A DNA stretch of 64,000 bases from Nicotiana tabacum (GCF_000715075.1 NC_134082.1:188035948-188099947); one strand, 5' to 3'; shown: positions 10,972-23,015, counted from the stretch's first letter. Numbers and translations: made by a program. The notes: generated by a model from the letters alone, not told the origin.

Positions 10972-13044
10972 ATGAGCACCACACAAAACCCCCCATCCAC
11001 GAATACAGAAGAGTTTCTATTTCAGCTTCAAATGTGGTGGTATGATTTAGGCGAAGATGGTCAAAAATGGGTCGTCAAGCATTTGGGAAGTCTCACGGAT
11101 GTCATGAAAGTTAAACCCCGTGATGATCTGATTGCGGCGTTAGTAACTTTTTGGGACCCTGTTCACAATGTCTTTCGTTTCTCTGACTTCGAGCTTACTC
11201 CTACATTAGAGGAGATAGCTGGATATGCTGGTTTTGACGGAAGTCTAAGAAATCAAAGCCTGATATTCACAAAGTCTCCCTCGGTACATCGATTCTTCGG
11301 TCTTCTGAACATCAGCAGTCAAATCAGGAAAAGCAATGTCATCAATGGATGTTGTTCCTTCAACTTTTTGTATTCAAGGTTCGGAAAGTCAGATGGGTTC
11401 GAAATTCATGAGAAATGCCTTACTAACAGGCAAAACAAAGACACTTGGCAGATTCACCGTCGCTTTGCCTTCATGGTGGCTTTTCTAGGAATCATGGTCT
11501 TCCCAAACAAAGAGCGAACAATTGATATTCGCACCGCGAAAGTTGTGCAAATCCTCACCACCAAAGAAAATCACACCCTTGTCCCCATCATTCTCTCAGA
11601 CATTTATCGGGCTTTGACTTTATGTAAATCAGGAGCAAAAGTCTTCGAAGGATGCAAAATTTTGTTGCAAATGTGGGTGATTGAACATCTCCAACAACAG
11701 CCCAAGATCATACAGTATGGGCCAAACAAGGATAATTACATCGAGAGTTATGAGGAAAGAATAAAAAATTATCAGGCTCCAGAAGGGATAGAAGCATGGG
11801 TATCTCATCTAAGGGCTTTAACGGCAAATCAAATTGAATGGACTTTGGGATGGCTCCCGATGAGGGAAGTGATACACATGTCAACTTCAAATAGTTATCT
11901 GCTACTATTGGGATTGAGAAGCATCCAGCCGTATGCGCCACTAAGAGTCCTAAGACAACTAGGGAGATATCAAGTAGTTCCTGATGATGAAGATTTGAGT
12001 ATGCAAGTAATCGAATTACACCCAGAAGCCACTATTCCTGAGGCTCTACTTCAGCAGATGTGGAATGGATGTCGATACTTGAAAAGTGATACTCAAGTCC
12101 CAGACACTACAAAGGGTGAGATAAATCCTGGATATGCAAGGTGGTTTGAGAAATGGTCTCGTGTGGACGATGTACCAGAACCCGAGCTAAGAAGGCCAAC
12201 AAAAAGACCCCATATTCAAAACTTTAACGATAAAATCCAAGAGCGGTTGATCTGGGGAGAAAAGGAAAAAGGGTACAAAGCAACTATCCATGGCCTAAAA
12301 GAAAATCTACGGAGCCTCAGTCTGGAGAAAGATTTGCAAGCACAAGAAGTCGAAGGCGAGAAGAAGAGTCTAGCTTGTGAGAATGAAAATCTTCATGCTC
12401 GATTCCAAAAAATGAAAAGAGTTTCTGAAACACCAAAGAGGAGCTGGAAGGATCAAAAAATCATCGCCAATCTTTTTGAAAGAATGCAAGATTATGATTC
12501 CATTCTTGCGGAAAACGAAAGGGCGTTGAGCAAAGCAAAAGAAAGGATCCAACAATTAAACGAATAAGCCAGATCTAATAAGGAACGCCAAGATAAGCAA
12601 TCCGAAAAAGACAGGGCACAATTCAAGAAGGAAAAAGACCATTGGATACGACCAGAAGACCAGCTTCATGCACAACTAGAAGAGGCAAGAAGATGCAACA
12701 GAGAACATCAACAAGCAGACATCGATAAGGAAAGAGCGCATGCAAGATTAGAGCAGGCCAGACTCCGAGCTCTATTAGAGTCAGCTCTAGATCGTGAAAA
12801 CCGTGTCAGAGATATAGCCACCACTCGCCAGCAGCAATTGCAGGACCGAGACCAACGTCTCCAAGATTTCAGGGCACAAATCCACGACCTGGCGGTCTAC
12901 GCCTCTCAAAGTTACGTAAACTGCCAAGGAATAGATTATGAAAGGTTTACAGAGCATGCACTCATTTTTGCCCGTCATCTAGCAATGGAGTTGGAAAGGA
13001 TGTATCGTACGCTGGGAGGTCATCCAGGTCAAGCCCCACATTGA
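10972..13044 (+). pseudogene. ORF1 of the Ogre-like element (DUF7745 / plant-mobile-domain-like), one nonsense mutation
   Basis: An ORF upstream of gag; such an extra ORF1 is a known Ogre trait, of unknown function. I start it at the ATG at 10972 (MSTTQNPP), because the open frame farther upstream has only a TTG. The N-terminal ~380 residues include WWYDLGEDGQKWVVKHLG, FWDPVHNVFRFSDFELTPTL and WTLGWLPMREVIHM, which I associate with the plant DUF7745/aminotransferase-like mobile-domain family. The last ~250 residues are highly charged and coiled-coil-like (EKDRAQFKKEKDHW, RLQDFRAQIHDLAVYA). A TAA at 12565-12567 interrupts an otherwise continuous frame that runs on to TGA at 13042-13044 (about 690 codons). 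Confidence 0.85.
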
Positions 13045-13550
13045 GCAAATAATCTAATAATTTACAACACAAGTGGAAAATGGGGCACGTTGTGAGATGT
13101 TAAGAATTGTATCTTTTATTTAAGTGTGTGTGTTTCAAGCCATTTTCTTACAAAGTTTTCAAATGTAATGTCTGTTCATCTTTGTATAATGAATAAAAGT
13201 GTTTGCCTCATGTCCAAACTATGCAAGGTCTGATTCATACGGGGGCATGATACGTAGGCAATCTTTATAAGATTCGACCACCACAATAAGGAATATAATA
13301 AATAAAATAAAAGTGAGTAACAATAAAAATTTCAAGAAAGCTGGGACGACACAAGCGGCCGAGCAAATGCATAATAGAAAGGGGATATTTGTCTAGGAGC
13401 ATTGCATCTCAACGTGTAATTATATATGTGTTAAACTCTCAAGACTAACAAGTTTGTTCATTTCCAGAATTCAAGCAATTAGTTTCTCTAAAGAGTATAC
13501 TGGCATATTATCATTATCACACGAGATCAAAAGGACCAATACCCGAAAGT
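13045..13550 (+). other. ORF1-gag spacer of the inner element
   Basis: Non-coding stretch of about 500 bp. It contains GGCATGATACGTAGGCAATC-like sequence near 13244, similar in style to GGATACGTAGGCGCC near 19400 after the integrase. I see no ORF or RNA gene. Confidence 0.5.
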
Positions 13551-16500
13551 ATGTCTATCCCAGATGTTGACACAGGTATTGAGCTAGAGGAGATGGATGT
13601 TGGGAAAATGAAAGAAGAAATGTTTAAACTCAAGCAGCAAATGGCTGAGATGTACCGGGCCTGGTCTACAGGGCAGTTACCCCCATCTTACCCAACTAAC
13701 CCTGCTCCATCAATGACCCAAACTCAGGATAATATTACCACTGAATTATACCCAAATTTCCCCATTTACCAGCACTACCGAGGCACCACCTCTCAGACAC
13801 CGCAGTCTCCACCTCCGAAACCAGTTCCATATTTTCCTCCACCTATGACTCCTGTTTTCGTAGCACCTCCCCCGGCTACATTCCACAAATCTCCTAGTGA
13901 GCCTACATTCCAGGCCCAGGACAACCAATATTACCCCCGGAGCCCACCCTCAAAGCCTCCGAAATCCATTCAACTGCTCCTCGTTTTGATCTCCCAACCG
14001 AAATTGACAAGCCAGCCAAAAATGCTGAACAAGAAGAGATGTTCAGGAAGGTCAAGAGTCTAGAACAATCGTTCAGAGACATACGAGGATTAGGTGGGCA
14101 AGTCAGTGTAGCATACAAAGATTTGTGCTTATTCCCAAATGTACAATTACCAGTTGGCTTCAAGATGCCCAAATTGACCTATACAACGGGCACGGCGACC
14201 CAGTAGCCCACTTAAGGGGTTTCTGCAGCAAAATGCGAGGAGCTAGGGGAAAGGACGAATTATTGATGGCTTACTTCAGTCAAAGTTTAAGCGGATCAGC
14301 TTTGGAGTGGTATACACGCCAGGACCATGTGAGATGGTACACCTGGGATGACCTGGCACAGGCATTTGCATACCATTTCCAATACAATCTGGAAATCATC
14401 CCAGATCGACTATCTTTGACAAAATTTGAGAAGAAACACAATGAAAGTTTCAGAGAGTACGGCTTCCGGTGGAGAGAACAGGCAGCAAGAGTGGATCCTC
14501 CTATGAAGGAGAGCGAAATGGTAGACTACTTCCTCCAAGCCTTGGAACCAACTTACTATGCCCATTTGGTTTCAGCGGTTGGGAAATCATTCAACGAAAG
14601 ATGGGAGGTATGGTGGAAGAAGGCCTCAAGACAAATAAAATCATGAGCTATTCAGCGATTAAGGCGACTACTCAAGCTATTCAAGGCGGGGTAGGAGGAA
14701 TCGAAAGAAAGAAGAGGGAGGAGGCAGCGGTAGTTGATTCAGGAATTTGGTCAGGACCCAGAGGTTCACCGCCTTACTATAATCAACAACGACCTCGCCA
14801 ATCAACTTACCACCATGACTCATCCCAACACTACTATCACCCTTCGGAGCCTCATTTTTCCATTAACCATGCACAAGCATACAACCAGCCACCTTTTCAC
14901 GCTAATTGGCGTGCTCCTATTATACCAGGTACTTACCCACGAGCCTATCCCGGACCAGGTTTCAGGCCTAGGCCAGCATTCAGGGGAGAAAGGGAACAGA
15001 AAAAGAAAACCTACACTCCATTGGGAGAGTCTTACACTAGTCTGTTCCACAAGCTGAGACAGTTGGACATACTAAGACCAATACAATCCAAGCTACCCAA
15101 TCCTCCTCCAAAGAATCTGGACTACACCATTAGCTGTGAGTATTGCTCCGGTACACCAGGCCATGATACGGAGAAATGCTGGCATTTGAAAAATGCAATA
15201 CAAGAGCTGATTGATACTAATAAAATCGAGGTTCAAACCCCCGAAGCTCCCAATATCAATAGAAATCCAATGCCAGCCCATCAGGAGGCCAATATGATAG
15301 AAATCATACAAGCTGATGGGGAGACAAAGAAGCCGTCACAAACTGTCATGATGATCAGGTCTCATAAAGCCGAGCCAGATAAGCAGTTAACAGAGGAGAA
15401 GCCGGTACCTAAGCAGGACAAAAATGGTGATGAACCATTTATGGTAGTCGAGAAGGGACCATCAAGCAAAGTTGCCACAAAACAAGAAAGGCCGAAAGTG
15501 ATAGTACCAGGGGTTGCCAACAAACCCATTGTATTCGTGGAAGGAGCTCGTACAGATCGGGTTATTATCACACCTGTAACCCAGCTGCCAGTGATCAACA
15601 ACAAAGCCATCCCATGGAACTATGAACAGGTGACTGTAATGTACAAGGGAAAAGAAGTCAAGGAAGAAGTGTGTGAGGTGCAAGGCTTGACTCGTTCTGA
15701 AAGATGTTTTACGCCCGAAGAGTTAAGAAAAACTAAAAATGATCCAACACCAATAAAGAGAGCTGTGACGGAAGAAGAGGCGGAAGAGTTTTTAAGAAAA
15801 ATGAAACTCCATGACTATTCTGTTGTGGATCAATTGAAGAAGACGCCCGCTCAAATTTCATTGTTGTCATTACTGATCCATTCAGAGGAGCACCGTCTGG
15901 CTTTGATGAAAATCCTGAATGAGGCTCATATTCCTGAAAAAATCTCTGTAAATCATTTGGGAAGAATAGCCAACAGAATCTTTGAGGCAAACAGAATTAC
16001 ATTTTCTGATGATGAATTGCCTGTGGAAGGTACCGAGCACAACAGAGCTCTTTACCTCAACGTGAAATGTGAAAACTCTGTAGTAACCCGGGTATTGGTT
16101 GACAATGGGTCAAGTGCAAACATCTGCCCTCTCTCCACTTTAAGCAAATTGAAAATCAAAGAGGAGAGGATCCAGAAGAATAGTATTTGCGTACGGGGTT
16201 TTGACGGTGGAAGCAAAGATTCATTTGGTGACATAGTGTTGGAACTAACAATAGGGCCAGTTGAATTCACAATGGAATTCAAGTGTTGGACATAACTGTT
16301 TCTTACAACTTGTTGTTGGGTCGACCATGGATCCATGCTGCTAAAGCAGTCCCGTCAACACTACATCGGGCTGTCAAGTTTGAATGGGATCATCAAGAAA
16401 TAGTTGTGCATAGAGAAGAAAGTTTAAATGCTCACAGCAGGGCCATTGTACCGGTCGAGGGAATAGAAAATGACCAGGGACCATGGGTATACCAAGTGTC

Positions 16501-17006
16501 CAACACAGTGTCGGTAGAGAAAATTCCAGAGGGGAAGTACCTTCCGAATCCAAAGATATCCTCTACATCAGTCATGGTAGCCTATGAAATGTTAAAAATG
16601 GTTTTATACCCGGCAAAGGTCTGGTCTCATCTTTGCAAGGAATTATACAACCAGTATCTCTCCCCGAGAACTGGGGAGCCTTTGGTTTAGGATTCATACC
16701 CGCTATCACCAACGTGAAAAAGGTCAGAAAGCTGAAACAAAAGGCATGGGTTCTGCCAAAACCAGTCCCACATCTATCAAAGTCTTTTGTCAAGACCGGT
16801 GTTAAAAAACGTCCGATAACAACAATTCCTAAATCCCTGGTCAATCCTGAGGAGGAATTAATTGAAAGATTTGAGAAATTGTTTGACGATGTGAATATGG
16901 TGGAAAGCGGGGAAGGTTGTAGCAACGCAGAAGTTCAATTCGTTGGGCCAGAAACAAAGCTTAATAATTGGAAAGCCACTCCTCTCCCCATTCGAAAGGA
17001 GTCTTG
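13551..17006 (+). pseudogene. Gag-protease region of the inner element, several frameshifts
   Basis: It starts MSIPDVDTGIELEEMDVGKM at 13551. A proline-rich stretch follows, then the gag domain (IDLYNGHGDPVAHLRG, SALEWYTRQD, FREYGFRWREQAARV), a CEYCSGTPGHDTEKCWHLK zinc-knuckle-like motif near 15140 and the protease site LVDNGSSANICPL near 16100. After that come the LLLGRPWIHAA and NWGAFGLGFIPA segments typical of Tat Gag-Pro. The coding frame changes near 13930, 14165, 14605, 16280 and 16620, so at least five small indels break it. The region ends at a splice donor at 17007. Gag packages element RNA; the protease matures Gag-Pol. Confidence 0.9.
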
Positions 17007-17187
17007 GTAGTTTATTTTGATTTTCTTTCAGTTTGTTTGGGTTACCTCAGGGTTGTAATCCCAATGCTTATCTTACAGTTTGTTTGAAGTGTGCAAACCT
17101 TGTTATCTTTCATCATCCAATAAAAGCAGTTTCCTTTTTATTATCATTCCTGATAGTTTTCTTTTCTTTTTCTTCTTTCTTGTACAG
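17007..17187 (+). other. Predicted intron between pro and pol of the inner element
   Basis: GT at 17007-17008 (GTAGTTTA) and AG at 17186-17187 after a pyrimidine-rich tract (TTCTTTCTTGTACAG). Removing these 181 bases bypasses the TAG at 17008-17010. It also joins the protease-side frame exactly to the frame that encodes FYAGSSDMACMRN, the known start of the pol part in Ogre-like elements. An intron at this place has been reported for Ogre; here the exact ends are my inference from frame and signals. Confidence 0.75.
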
Positions 17188-17400
17188 TTCTTTTTACGCT
17201 GGCTCTAGTGATATGGCATGCATGAGGAATCCTCAGCCCAGTCTTAAAAATCAATCTGGTTCCGAAGTAATAATTCAAGAAATATATTGTGATTATGAAT
17301 CGGAATATGATGAAGATGAGATTTTTGAAGAGATTAGTAAAGAGTTAATTCATTTTGAGGAAAAAATCAAACCTAACTTGAGTGATACCGAGAACCTATT
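17188..17400 (+). pseudogene. Truncated pol start; RT and first RNase H deleted
   Basis: Encodes FYAGSSDMACMRN and an acidic stretch (EYDEDEIFEEISKELIHFE) ending KPNLSDTEN, which normally leads into the reverse transcriptase. Instead, within about 10 bp the sequence passes into the region just before aRNH (YFPDEEIMHIDE) in another frame. No RT motif (for example the F/YxDD box) occurs in the inner element. The missing RT plus RNase H would be roughly 2 kb in a complete relative. Confidence 0.85.
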
Positions 17401-19184
17401 TTCCTGATGAAGAAATAATGCATATCGACGAGATCGAGCAAATTGAAAAACCTGGTTGGAAACTTTTCTTCGATGGGGCTGCTAACATGAAAGGAGTCGG
17501 GATAGGAGCTGTAATCATCTCTGAAACAGGGCATCACTATCCTGTTACGGCTCAACTGCGATTTTATTGCACCAATAATATGGCTGAATATGAAGCTTGT
17601 ATTATGGGGTTAAGGCTAGCCGCAGACATGGGTATCCAAGAAATCTTAGTCATGGGAGATTCGGATCTTCTGGTACATCAAATTCAAGGAGAATGGGAAA
17701 CCCGAGATTTGAAGCTCATACCATACCGACAATGTCTACATGATCTTTGTTAGCGGTTTCAATCAGTGGAGTTCCGGCATATTCCAAGGATCCATAATGA
17801 GGTCGCCGATGCATTGGCTACTTTGGCATCAATGTTGCACCATCCAGACAAAGCTTATGTGGATCCACTACATATTCGAGTCTACGATCAGCACGCTTAT
17901 TGCAATATGGTTGAAGAAGAATTTGATGGCGAACCATGGTTCCACGACATCAAGGAGTATATCAGGATGGGGATATATCCCGCACAAGCCACAAGAGATC
18001 AAAAGAGGACCATTAGGCGATTGGCAAATGGATTCTTCTTAAGCGGAGGAGTTTTGTATAAAAGAACACCAGACCTTGGATTATTAAGATGCATAGATGC
18101 CAGACAAGCTACGGCTGTCATGTCTGAGGTACATTCGGGAGTTTGCGGACCCCACATGAGCGGATATGTACTGTCCAAGAAAATCCTCCGAGCTGGTTAT
18201 TATTGGCTTACCATGGAGCGAGATTGTATCAATTTTGTGCGCAAGTGTCATCAATGCCAGATACACGGAGATTTGATTCACTCTCCACCATCCGAGTTGC
18301 ACACAATGTCGGCACCATGGCCCTTCGTTGCCTGGGGCATGGATGTGATAGGCCCAATTGAGCCTGCAGCATCCAATGGGCACAGATTCATTCTGGTAGT
18401 CATTGATTATTTTACCAAATGGGTTGAGGCCAAGACATTCAAATCAGTGACCAAGAAAGCTGTGGTCGATTTTGTCCACTCAAATATCATATGTCGCTTC
18501 GGAATCCCAAAAGTGATCATCACAGATTACGGTGCTAATCGTAACAGCAACTTAATGAAGGAAGTATGTCAACAGTTTAAGATTACACATCGCAACTCTA
18601 CCCCATATCGGCCCAAGGCGAATGGAGCAGTCGAGACAGCCAACAAAAACATAAAGAAGATACTTCGGAAAATGGTAGAAGGTTCAAGACAATGGCATGA
18701 AAAATTACCATTTGCATTATTGGGATACCGCACTACTGTTCGCACTTCAGTAGGAGCAACTCCTTATTTGTTGGTGTATGGCACTGAAGCAGTAATTCCT
18801 GCAGAAGTTGAGATTCCTTCCTTTCGGATCATCGCCGAAGCAAAGATTGATGATGATGAATGGGTCAAAACCCGTCTAGAACAGTTAAACTTGATTGATG
18901 AAAAACGATTGGCCGCAATATGTCATGGTCAATTATATCAAAGAAGAATAGCAAGAGCATACAATAAAAATATGCGTCCACGGAAGTTTGAAGTGGGTCA
19001 ACATGTGCTGAAACGTATTCTTCCACATCAGGTTGAGGCAAAAGACAAATTTGCCCCGAATTGGCAAGGACCATTCATTGTGACCAGAGTATTATCGAAT
19101 GGTGCACTATGCTTAACAGATATTGAAGGCAAATGCATAGATATGGCGATCAATTCTGACGCGGTAAAAAGATATTATGCATAA
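17382..19184 (+). pseudogene. Archaeal-type RNase H and integrase of the inner element, one internal stop
   Basis: The aRNH part shows WKLFFDGAANMKGVGIGAV, NNMAEYEACIMGL and LVMGDSDLLVHQIQGEW. A single TAG at 17751-17753 separates it from RHIPRIHNEVADALATLAS in the same frame. Integrase follows: an HHCC finger (HSGVCGPH ... CHQC), the DDE core (GMDVIGP; ITDYGANRNS, where the usual N after D is Y; GAVETANKNIKK) and a C-terminal PNWQGPFIVTRV module, ending KRYYA and TAA at 19182. All three DDE acids are present. Apart from the one stop this is the best preserved coding part of the element. Confidence 0.9.
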
Positions 19185-20619
19185 CTTTTGAATATTGGTA
19201 TTTAGCATTATTTCGAAGATTGGAATGACAAAGGCAATTTATTCTGCTATCCAAACAATATACCCTTTGCTTCCCCTTTTGAGCCATATTTGTTTCGTTC
19301 CTACCCTCTTTTTGAATCAATGAAAATCAACTATGAAATAACAATTCAAAAAAATCACTATTATTTGGTGAACTACGTTTGACCTGATTCCTCAAAGAAG
19401 GATACGTAGGCGCCTCACGGCTCGGTCATAGGGTGCACAATATGCATAATGTGTACAAAAGAAACATCAAGAGACCCCAATCAAGAAAACTGGGGCAGGA
19501 GTTGTATTGGAAATAAGAAAAAGATTCCAAGATTTGTAATTTTAAACCCATACCAAAACTGTTTAGTTTTTGATACCTTTCCATTTCCCACCACATACCA
19601 AAAAGACCTTTCGACCAATCTTAGAAAAATGCTGAGTCAAACAAATGAAGATGGTTCATAACACTCTGGTACAAACAAGAAAAGAAAGTAAAAATGAGAG
19701 AGTCTTATAGGTGAAAACCCACACGGGCACCATAAGGCGATGGAAGTTGAGAGAAAGTAAAAATAAGAGAGTTTTATAGGTGAAAACCCACACGGGCACC
19801 ATAAGGCGATGGAAGTTGAGAGAAAGTAAAATGAGAGATTCTTATTTGTGAAGACCTTCGTAGGCACCATAAGGCGAAAAAGAAGTAAGAAATGAACAAA
19901 TGAGGAAGGTTTATCGGTGAAAACTCTTTGAGATATTGCAAGTCCAACAGGTCTGTAAAATGAAAAATGAAGTTGGATTACGGAAATTTTGGGGAAAACA
20001 AAAATGAGACAATTGAAAGGAGATTGATTAAAAGACTGGGTTGATTAATCCAAATTGCATACCATGATCATTGGCGCCAGTGACTCCAATCAGATAAGTC
20101 CTTTATTCCTTCGTCAACGATCATCCAAATTTGGATTTTTCTTTTTCATTCTATAATTGTCGAAATCAGCGTGTTTCGTCACTAATAATCTTACTTTTCT
20201 AAAGCTTTGAGATAAGTTTTATTCCAAACAAATAAGAAGGAATGTCAAGGTATACTACCAAGATTCAAGGTTACATGATGCAAAATACGGCCATGAAAGG
20301 CGGGAGATAAAAATAATAAGATATGGGTGTAAGAAAAATGGAATCAAAAGCGGATCAGCAATGTCAGGAGAACATATGATTACGGTTAAAAGGGTTTGAA
20401 GGAAAACATACAGAGGGGAATCCTATAGTTAAGGATCAATTACAAGGACAAACAGTCTTTCAATCATTTCAAGGCAACAAAACAAGACAGAGAAGCCCCA
20501 CCGTCGGCAAGAATGCCCAGTTTACCCTCCTGTTTTAAAACTAACAAAGTTTTCTTTGATTTTAAAACAGGGGCAAAAACAACATTTGTGTCAGGAAAAA
20601 CCCGATGAGAAGAATTAAA
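19185..20619 (+). other. Proximal 3' UTR of the inner element
   Basis: Non-coding sequence after the integrase stop. It contains a GATACGTAGGCGCCTCACGG motif near 19399, the 69-bp repeat described separately, and AG-rich sequence. Long 3' UTRs with tandem repeats are known in the Tat lineage. I see no other gene. Confidence 0.6.
19683..19889 (+). repeat. 69-bp tandem repeat in the 3' UTR
   Basis: Copies start at 19683, 19752 and 19821 (AGAAAGTAAAAATGAG...), each with GTGAAAACCCACACGGGCA-like and ATAAGGCGA parts. Copies 1 and 2 are nearly identical and copy 3 is diverged; a weak fourth follows to about 19935. Confidence 0.85.
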
Positions 20620-22470
20620 GAAGGAATCAGGCGTCCACCTAGAGAATGAGGATGAGAATTAAAGAAGTCAGGCGTCCACCTGGAGAATGAGGATGAGAAA
20701 AGAAGGAATCAGGCGTCCACCTGGAGAACGAGGATGAAGAATTAAAAAAGGAATCAGGCGTCCACCTGGAGAATGAGGATGAGAATTAAAGAAGTCAGGC
20801 GTCCACCTGAAGAATGAGGATGAGAATTAAAGAAATCAGGCGTCCACCTGGAGAATGAGGATGAGAAAAGAAGAAGTCAGGCGTCCACCTGGAGAACGAG
20901 GATGAAGAATTAAAGAAGGAATCAGGCGTCCACCTGGAGAACGAGGATGAGAATTAAAGAAGTCAGGCGTCCACCTGGAGAATGAGGATGAGAATTAAAG
21001 AAATCAGGCGTCCACCTGGAGAATGAGGATGAGAAAAGAAGAAGTCAGGCGTCCACCTGGAGAACGAGGATGAAGAATTAAAGAAGGAATCAGGCGTCCA
21101 CCTGGAGAACGAGGATGAGAATTAAAGAAGTCAGGCGTCCACCTGGAGAATGAGGATGAGAATTAAAGAAATCAGGCGTCCACCTGGAGAATGAGGATGA
21201 GAAAAGAAGGAATCAGGCGTCCACCTGGAGAACGAGGATGAAGAACTAAGAAGGAATCAGGCGTCCACCTGGAGAACGAGGATGAGAATTAAAGAAGTCA
21301 GGCGTCCACCTGGAGAATGAGGATGAGAATTAAAGAAATCAGGCGTCCACCTGGAGAATGAGGATGAGAAAAGAAGGAATCAGGCGTCCACCTGGAGAAC
21401 GAGGATGAAGAATTAAAAAAGGAATCAGGCGTCCACCTGGAGAATGAGGATGAGAATTAAAGAAGTCAGGCGTCCACCTGAAGAATGAGGATGAGAATTA
21501 AAGAAATCAGGCGTCTACCTGGAGAATGAGGATGAGAAAAGAAGAAGTCAGGCGTCCACCTAGAGAACGAGGATGAAGAATTAAAGAAGAAGTCAGGCGT
21601 CCACCTGGAGAATGAGGATGAGAATTAAAGAAGTCAGGCGTCCACCTGGAGAATGAGGATAAAGAAATTAAGAAAAAGTCAGGCGTCCACCTGGAGAATG
21701 AGGATGAAGAAGTTAAAAAGAAGTCAGGCGTCCACCTGGAGAATGAGGATGAGAATTAAAGAAATCAGGCGTCCACCTGGAGAATGAGGATGAGAATTGA
21801 AGAAGTCAGGCATCCACCTGGAGAATGAGGATGAGAATTGAAGAAATCAGGCGTCCACCTGGAGAATGAGGATGAGAATTAAAGAAGTCAGGCGTCCACC
21901 TGGAGAATGAGGATGAGAATTGAAGAAATCAGGCGTCCACCTGGAGAATGAGGATGAAGAAATGAAGAAATCAGGCGTCCACCTGGAGAATGAGGATGAG
22001 AATTGAAGAAATCAGGCGTCCACCTGGAGAATGAGGATGAGAATTAAAGAAGTCAGGCGTCCACCTGGAGAATGAGGATAAGAATTGAAGAAGTCAGGCG
22101 TCCACCTGGAGAATGAGGATGAGAATTGAAGAAGTCAGGAGTCCACCTGGAGAATGAGGATGAAGAAGAAATCAGGCGTCCACCTGGAGAATAAGGATGA
22201 GAATTGAAGAAATCAGGCGTCCACCTGGAGAATGAGGATGAGAATTGAAGAAATCAGGCGTCCACCTGGAGAATGAGGACAAAGAGTTGAAGAAGTCAGG
22301 CGTCCACCTGGAGAATGAGGATGAGAATTAAAAAAGTCAGGCGTCCACCTGGAGAATGAGGATGAAGAAAGAAAAGAAGCAGTCAGGCGCCCACCTGGAG
22401 AACAAGGGAATACAATTAAAACAGCCGAAGTCAGGCACCCACCTGGAGAACAAGGGAATACAATTGAAGT
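20620..22470 (+). repeat. Minisatellite of about 44 copies in the 3' UTR of the inner element
   Basis: I count 44 occurrences of a unit centred on CAGGCGTCCACCTGGAGAA followed by TGAGGATGAGAATT. Spacing is mostly about 36-46 bp (mean near 42) because the spacer varies (GAATTAAAGAAGT, GAAAAGAAGAAGT, GAAGAATTAAAGAAGGAAT). The first half shows a higher-order pattern in which four or five unit variants recur in order (for example AACGAGG units near 20730, 20900, 21065, 21230, 21390). The last two copies are diverged (CCCACCTGGAGAACAAGG). Such arrays in Tat-lineage 3' UTRs have been proposed as seeds of satellite DNA. Confidence 0.95.
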
Positions 22471-22998
22471 GTTGACGTCAAAAGCCCGCTCATATGAGAA
22501 AGGAGCACACTTAGAGTCAATAAAGCAGAGGAGTCCAACAAAGTCCCCAGCAGGAAACAACAAGAGTCCCAAACAGATAAAGAAAGTATGGGACACAATG
22601 AAAAGGAATACAGAATAAGCCAAATGCCCAAGAGTCACCAAGATATCAAGACAACAAGAAACGCAAGGGCATGATCTAGATAAGATTTTATAATTCATGT
22701 ACCATAGTCTAGTTTAGCTTTTTGTATTAACTTTAAAGCAAGGTGTAATAAGGAGGTCAGCAAGCAGTTAAAACAGCACGAAGTAGCAGTAACATCACAG
22801 TTCCATGGTAGTCCCAGCTACCCAAAACTTTCCGAACTACATTGACCTGATTCCTTTATAGCCAAGGATATATAGGAAACCTTTGAAGCAGGGGTTCGGT
22901 CAAATCTTTCAAAAAATGCTTCCCACGGAGTATTTGAACGGGTAAAAATCGCTCGTATCCGCTCACTTTATCTTTGCACGAAAACTCGTTGAGTTTCC
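22471..22998 (+). other. Distal 3' UTR of the inner element
   Basis: Non-coding sequence between the minisatellite and the polypurine tract. It includes GACCTGATTCCTTTATAGCC near 22843, a phrase also seen in diverged form near 19381 (TGACCTGATTCCTCAAAG), so the two ends of the 3' UTR share a short diverged repeat. No gene is seen. Confidence 0.5.
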
Positions 22999-23015
22999 GC
23001 ACAAAGTGGGGCAGC
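22999..23015 (+). other. Polypurine tract of the inner element
   Basis: GCACAAAGTGGGGCAGC lies directly before the right LTR (TGTGAGC at 23016). AAAGTGGGG is the purine core expected to prime plus-strand synthesis. Confidence 0.65.

Noticed and set aside
20620..22470. Regular repeat array looking like a CRISPR array
   Set aside because: Spacers are not unique: they are variants of one unit and recur in order. The array lies in a plant retrotransposon 3' UTR.
22213..22698. 161-codon minus-strand open frame with SPGGRLTSS repeats
   Set aside because: It is the reverse reading of the minisatellite; the repeated peptide only reflects the repeat unit.
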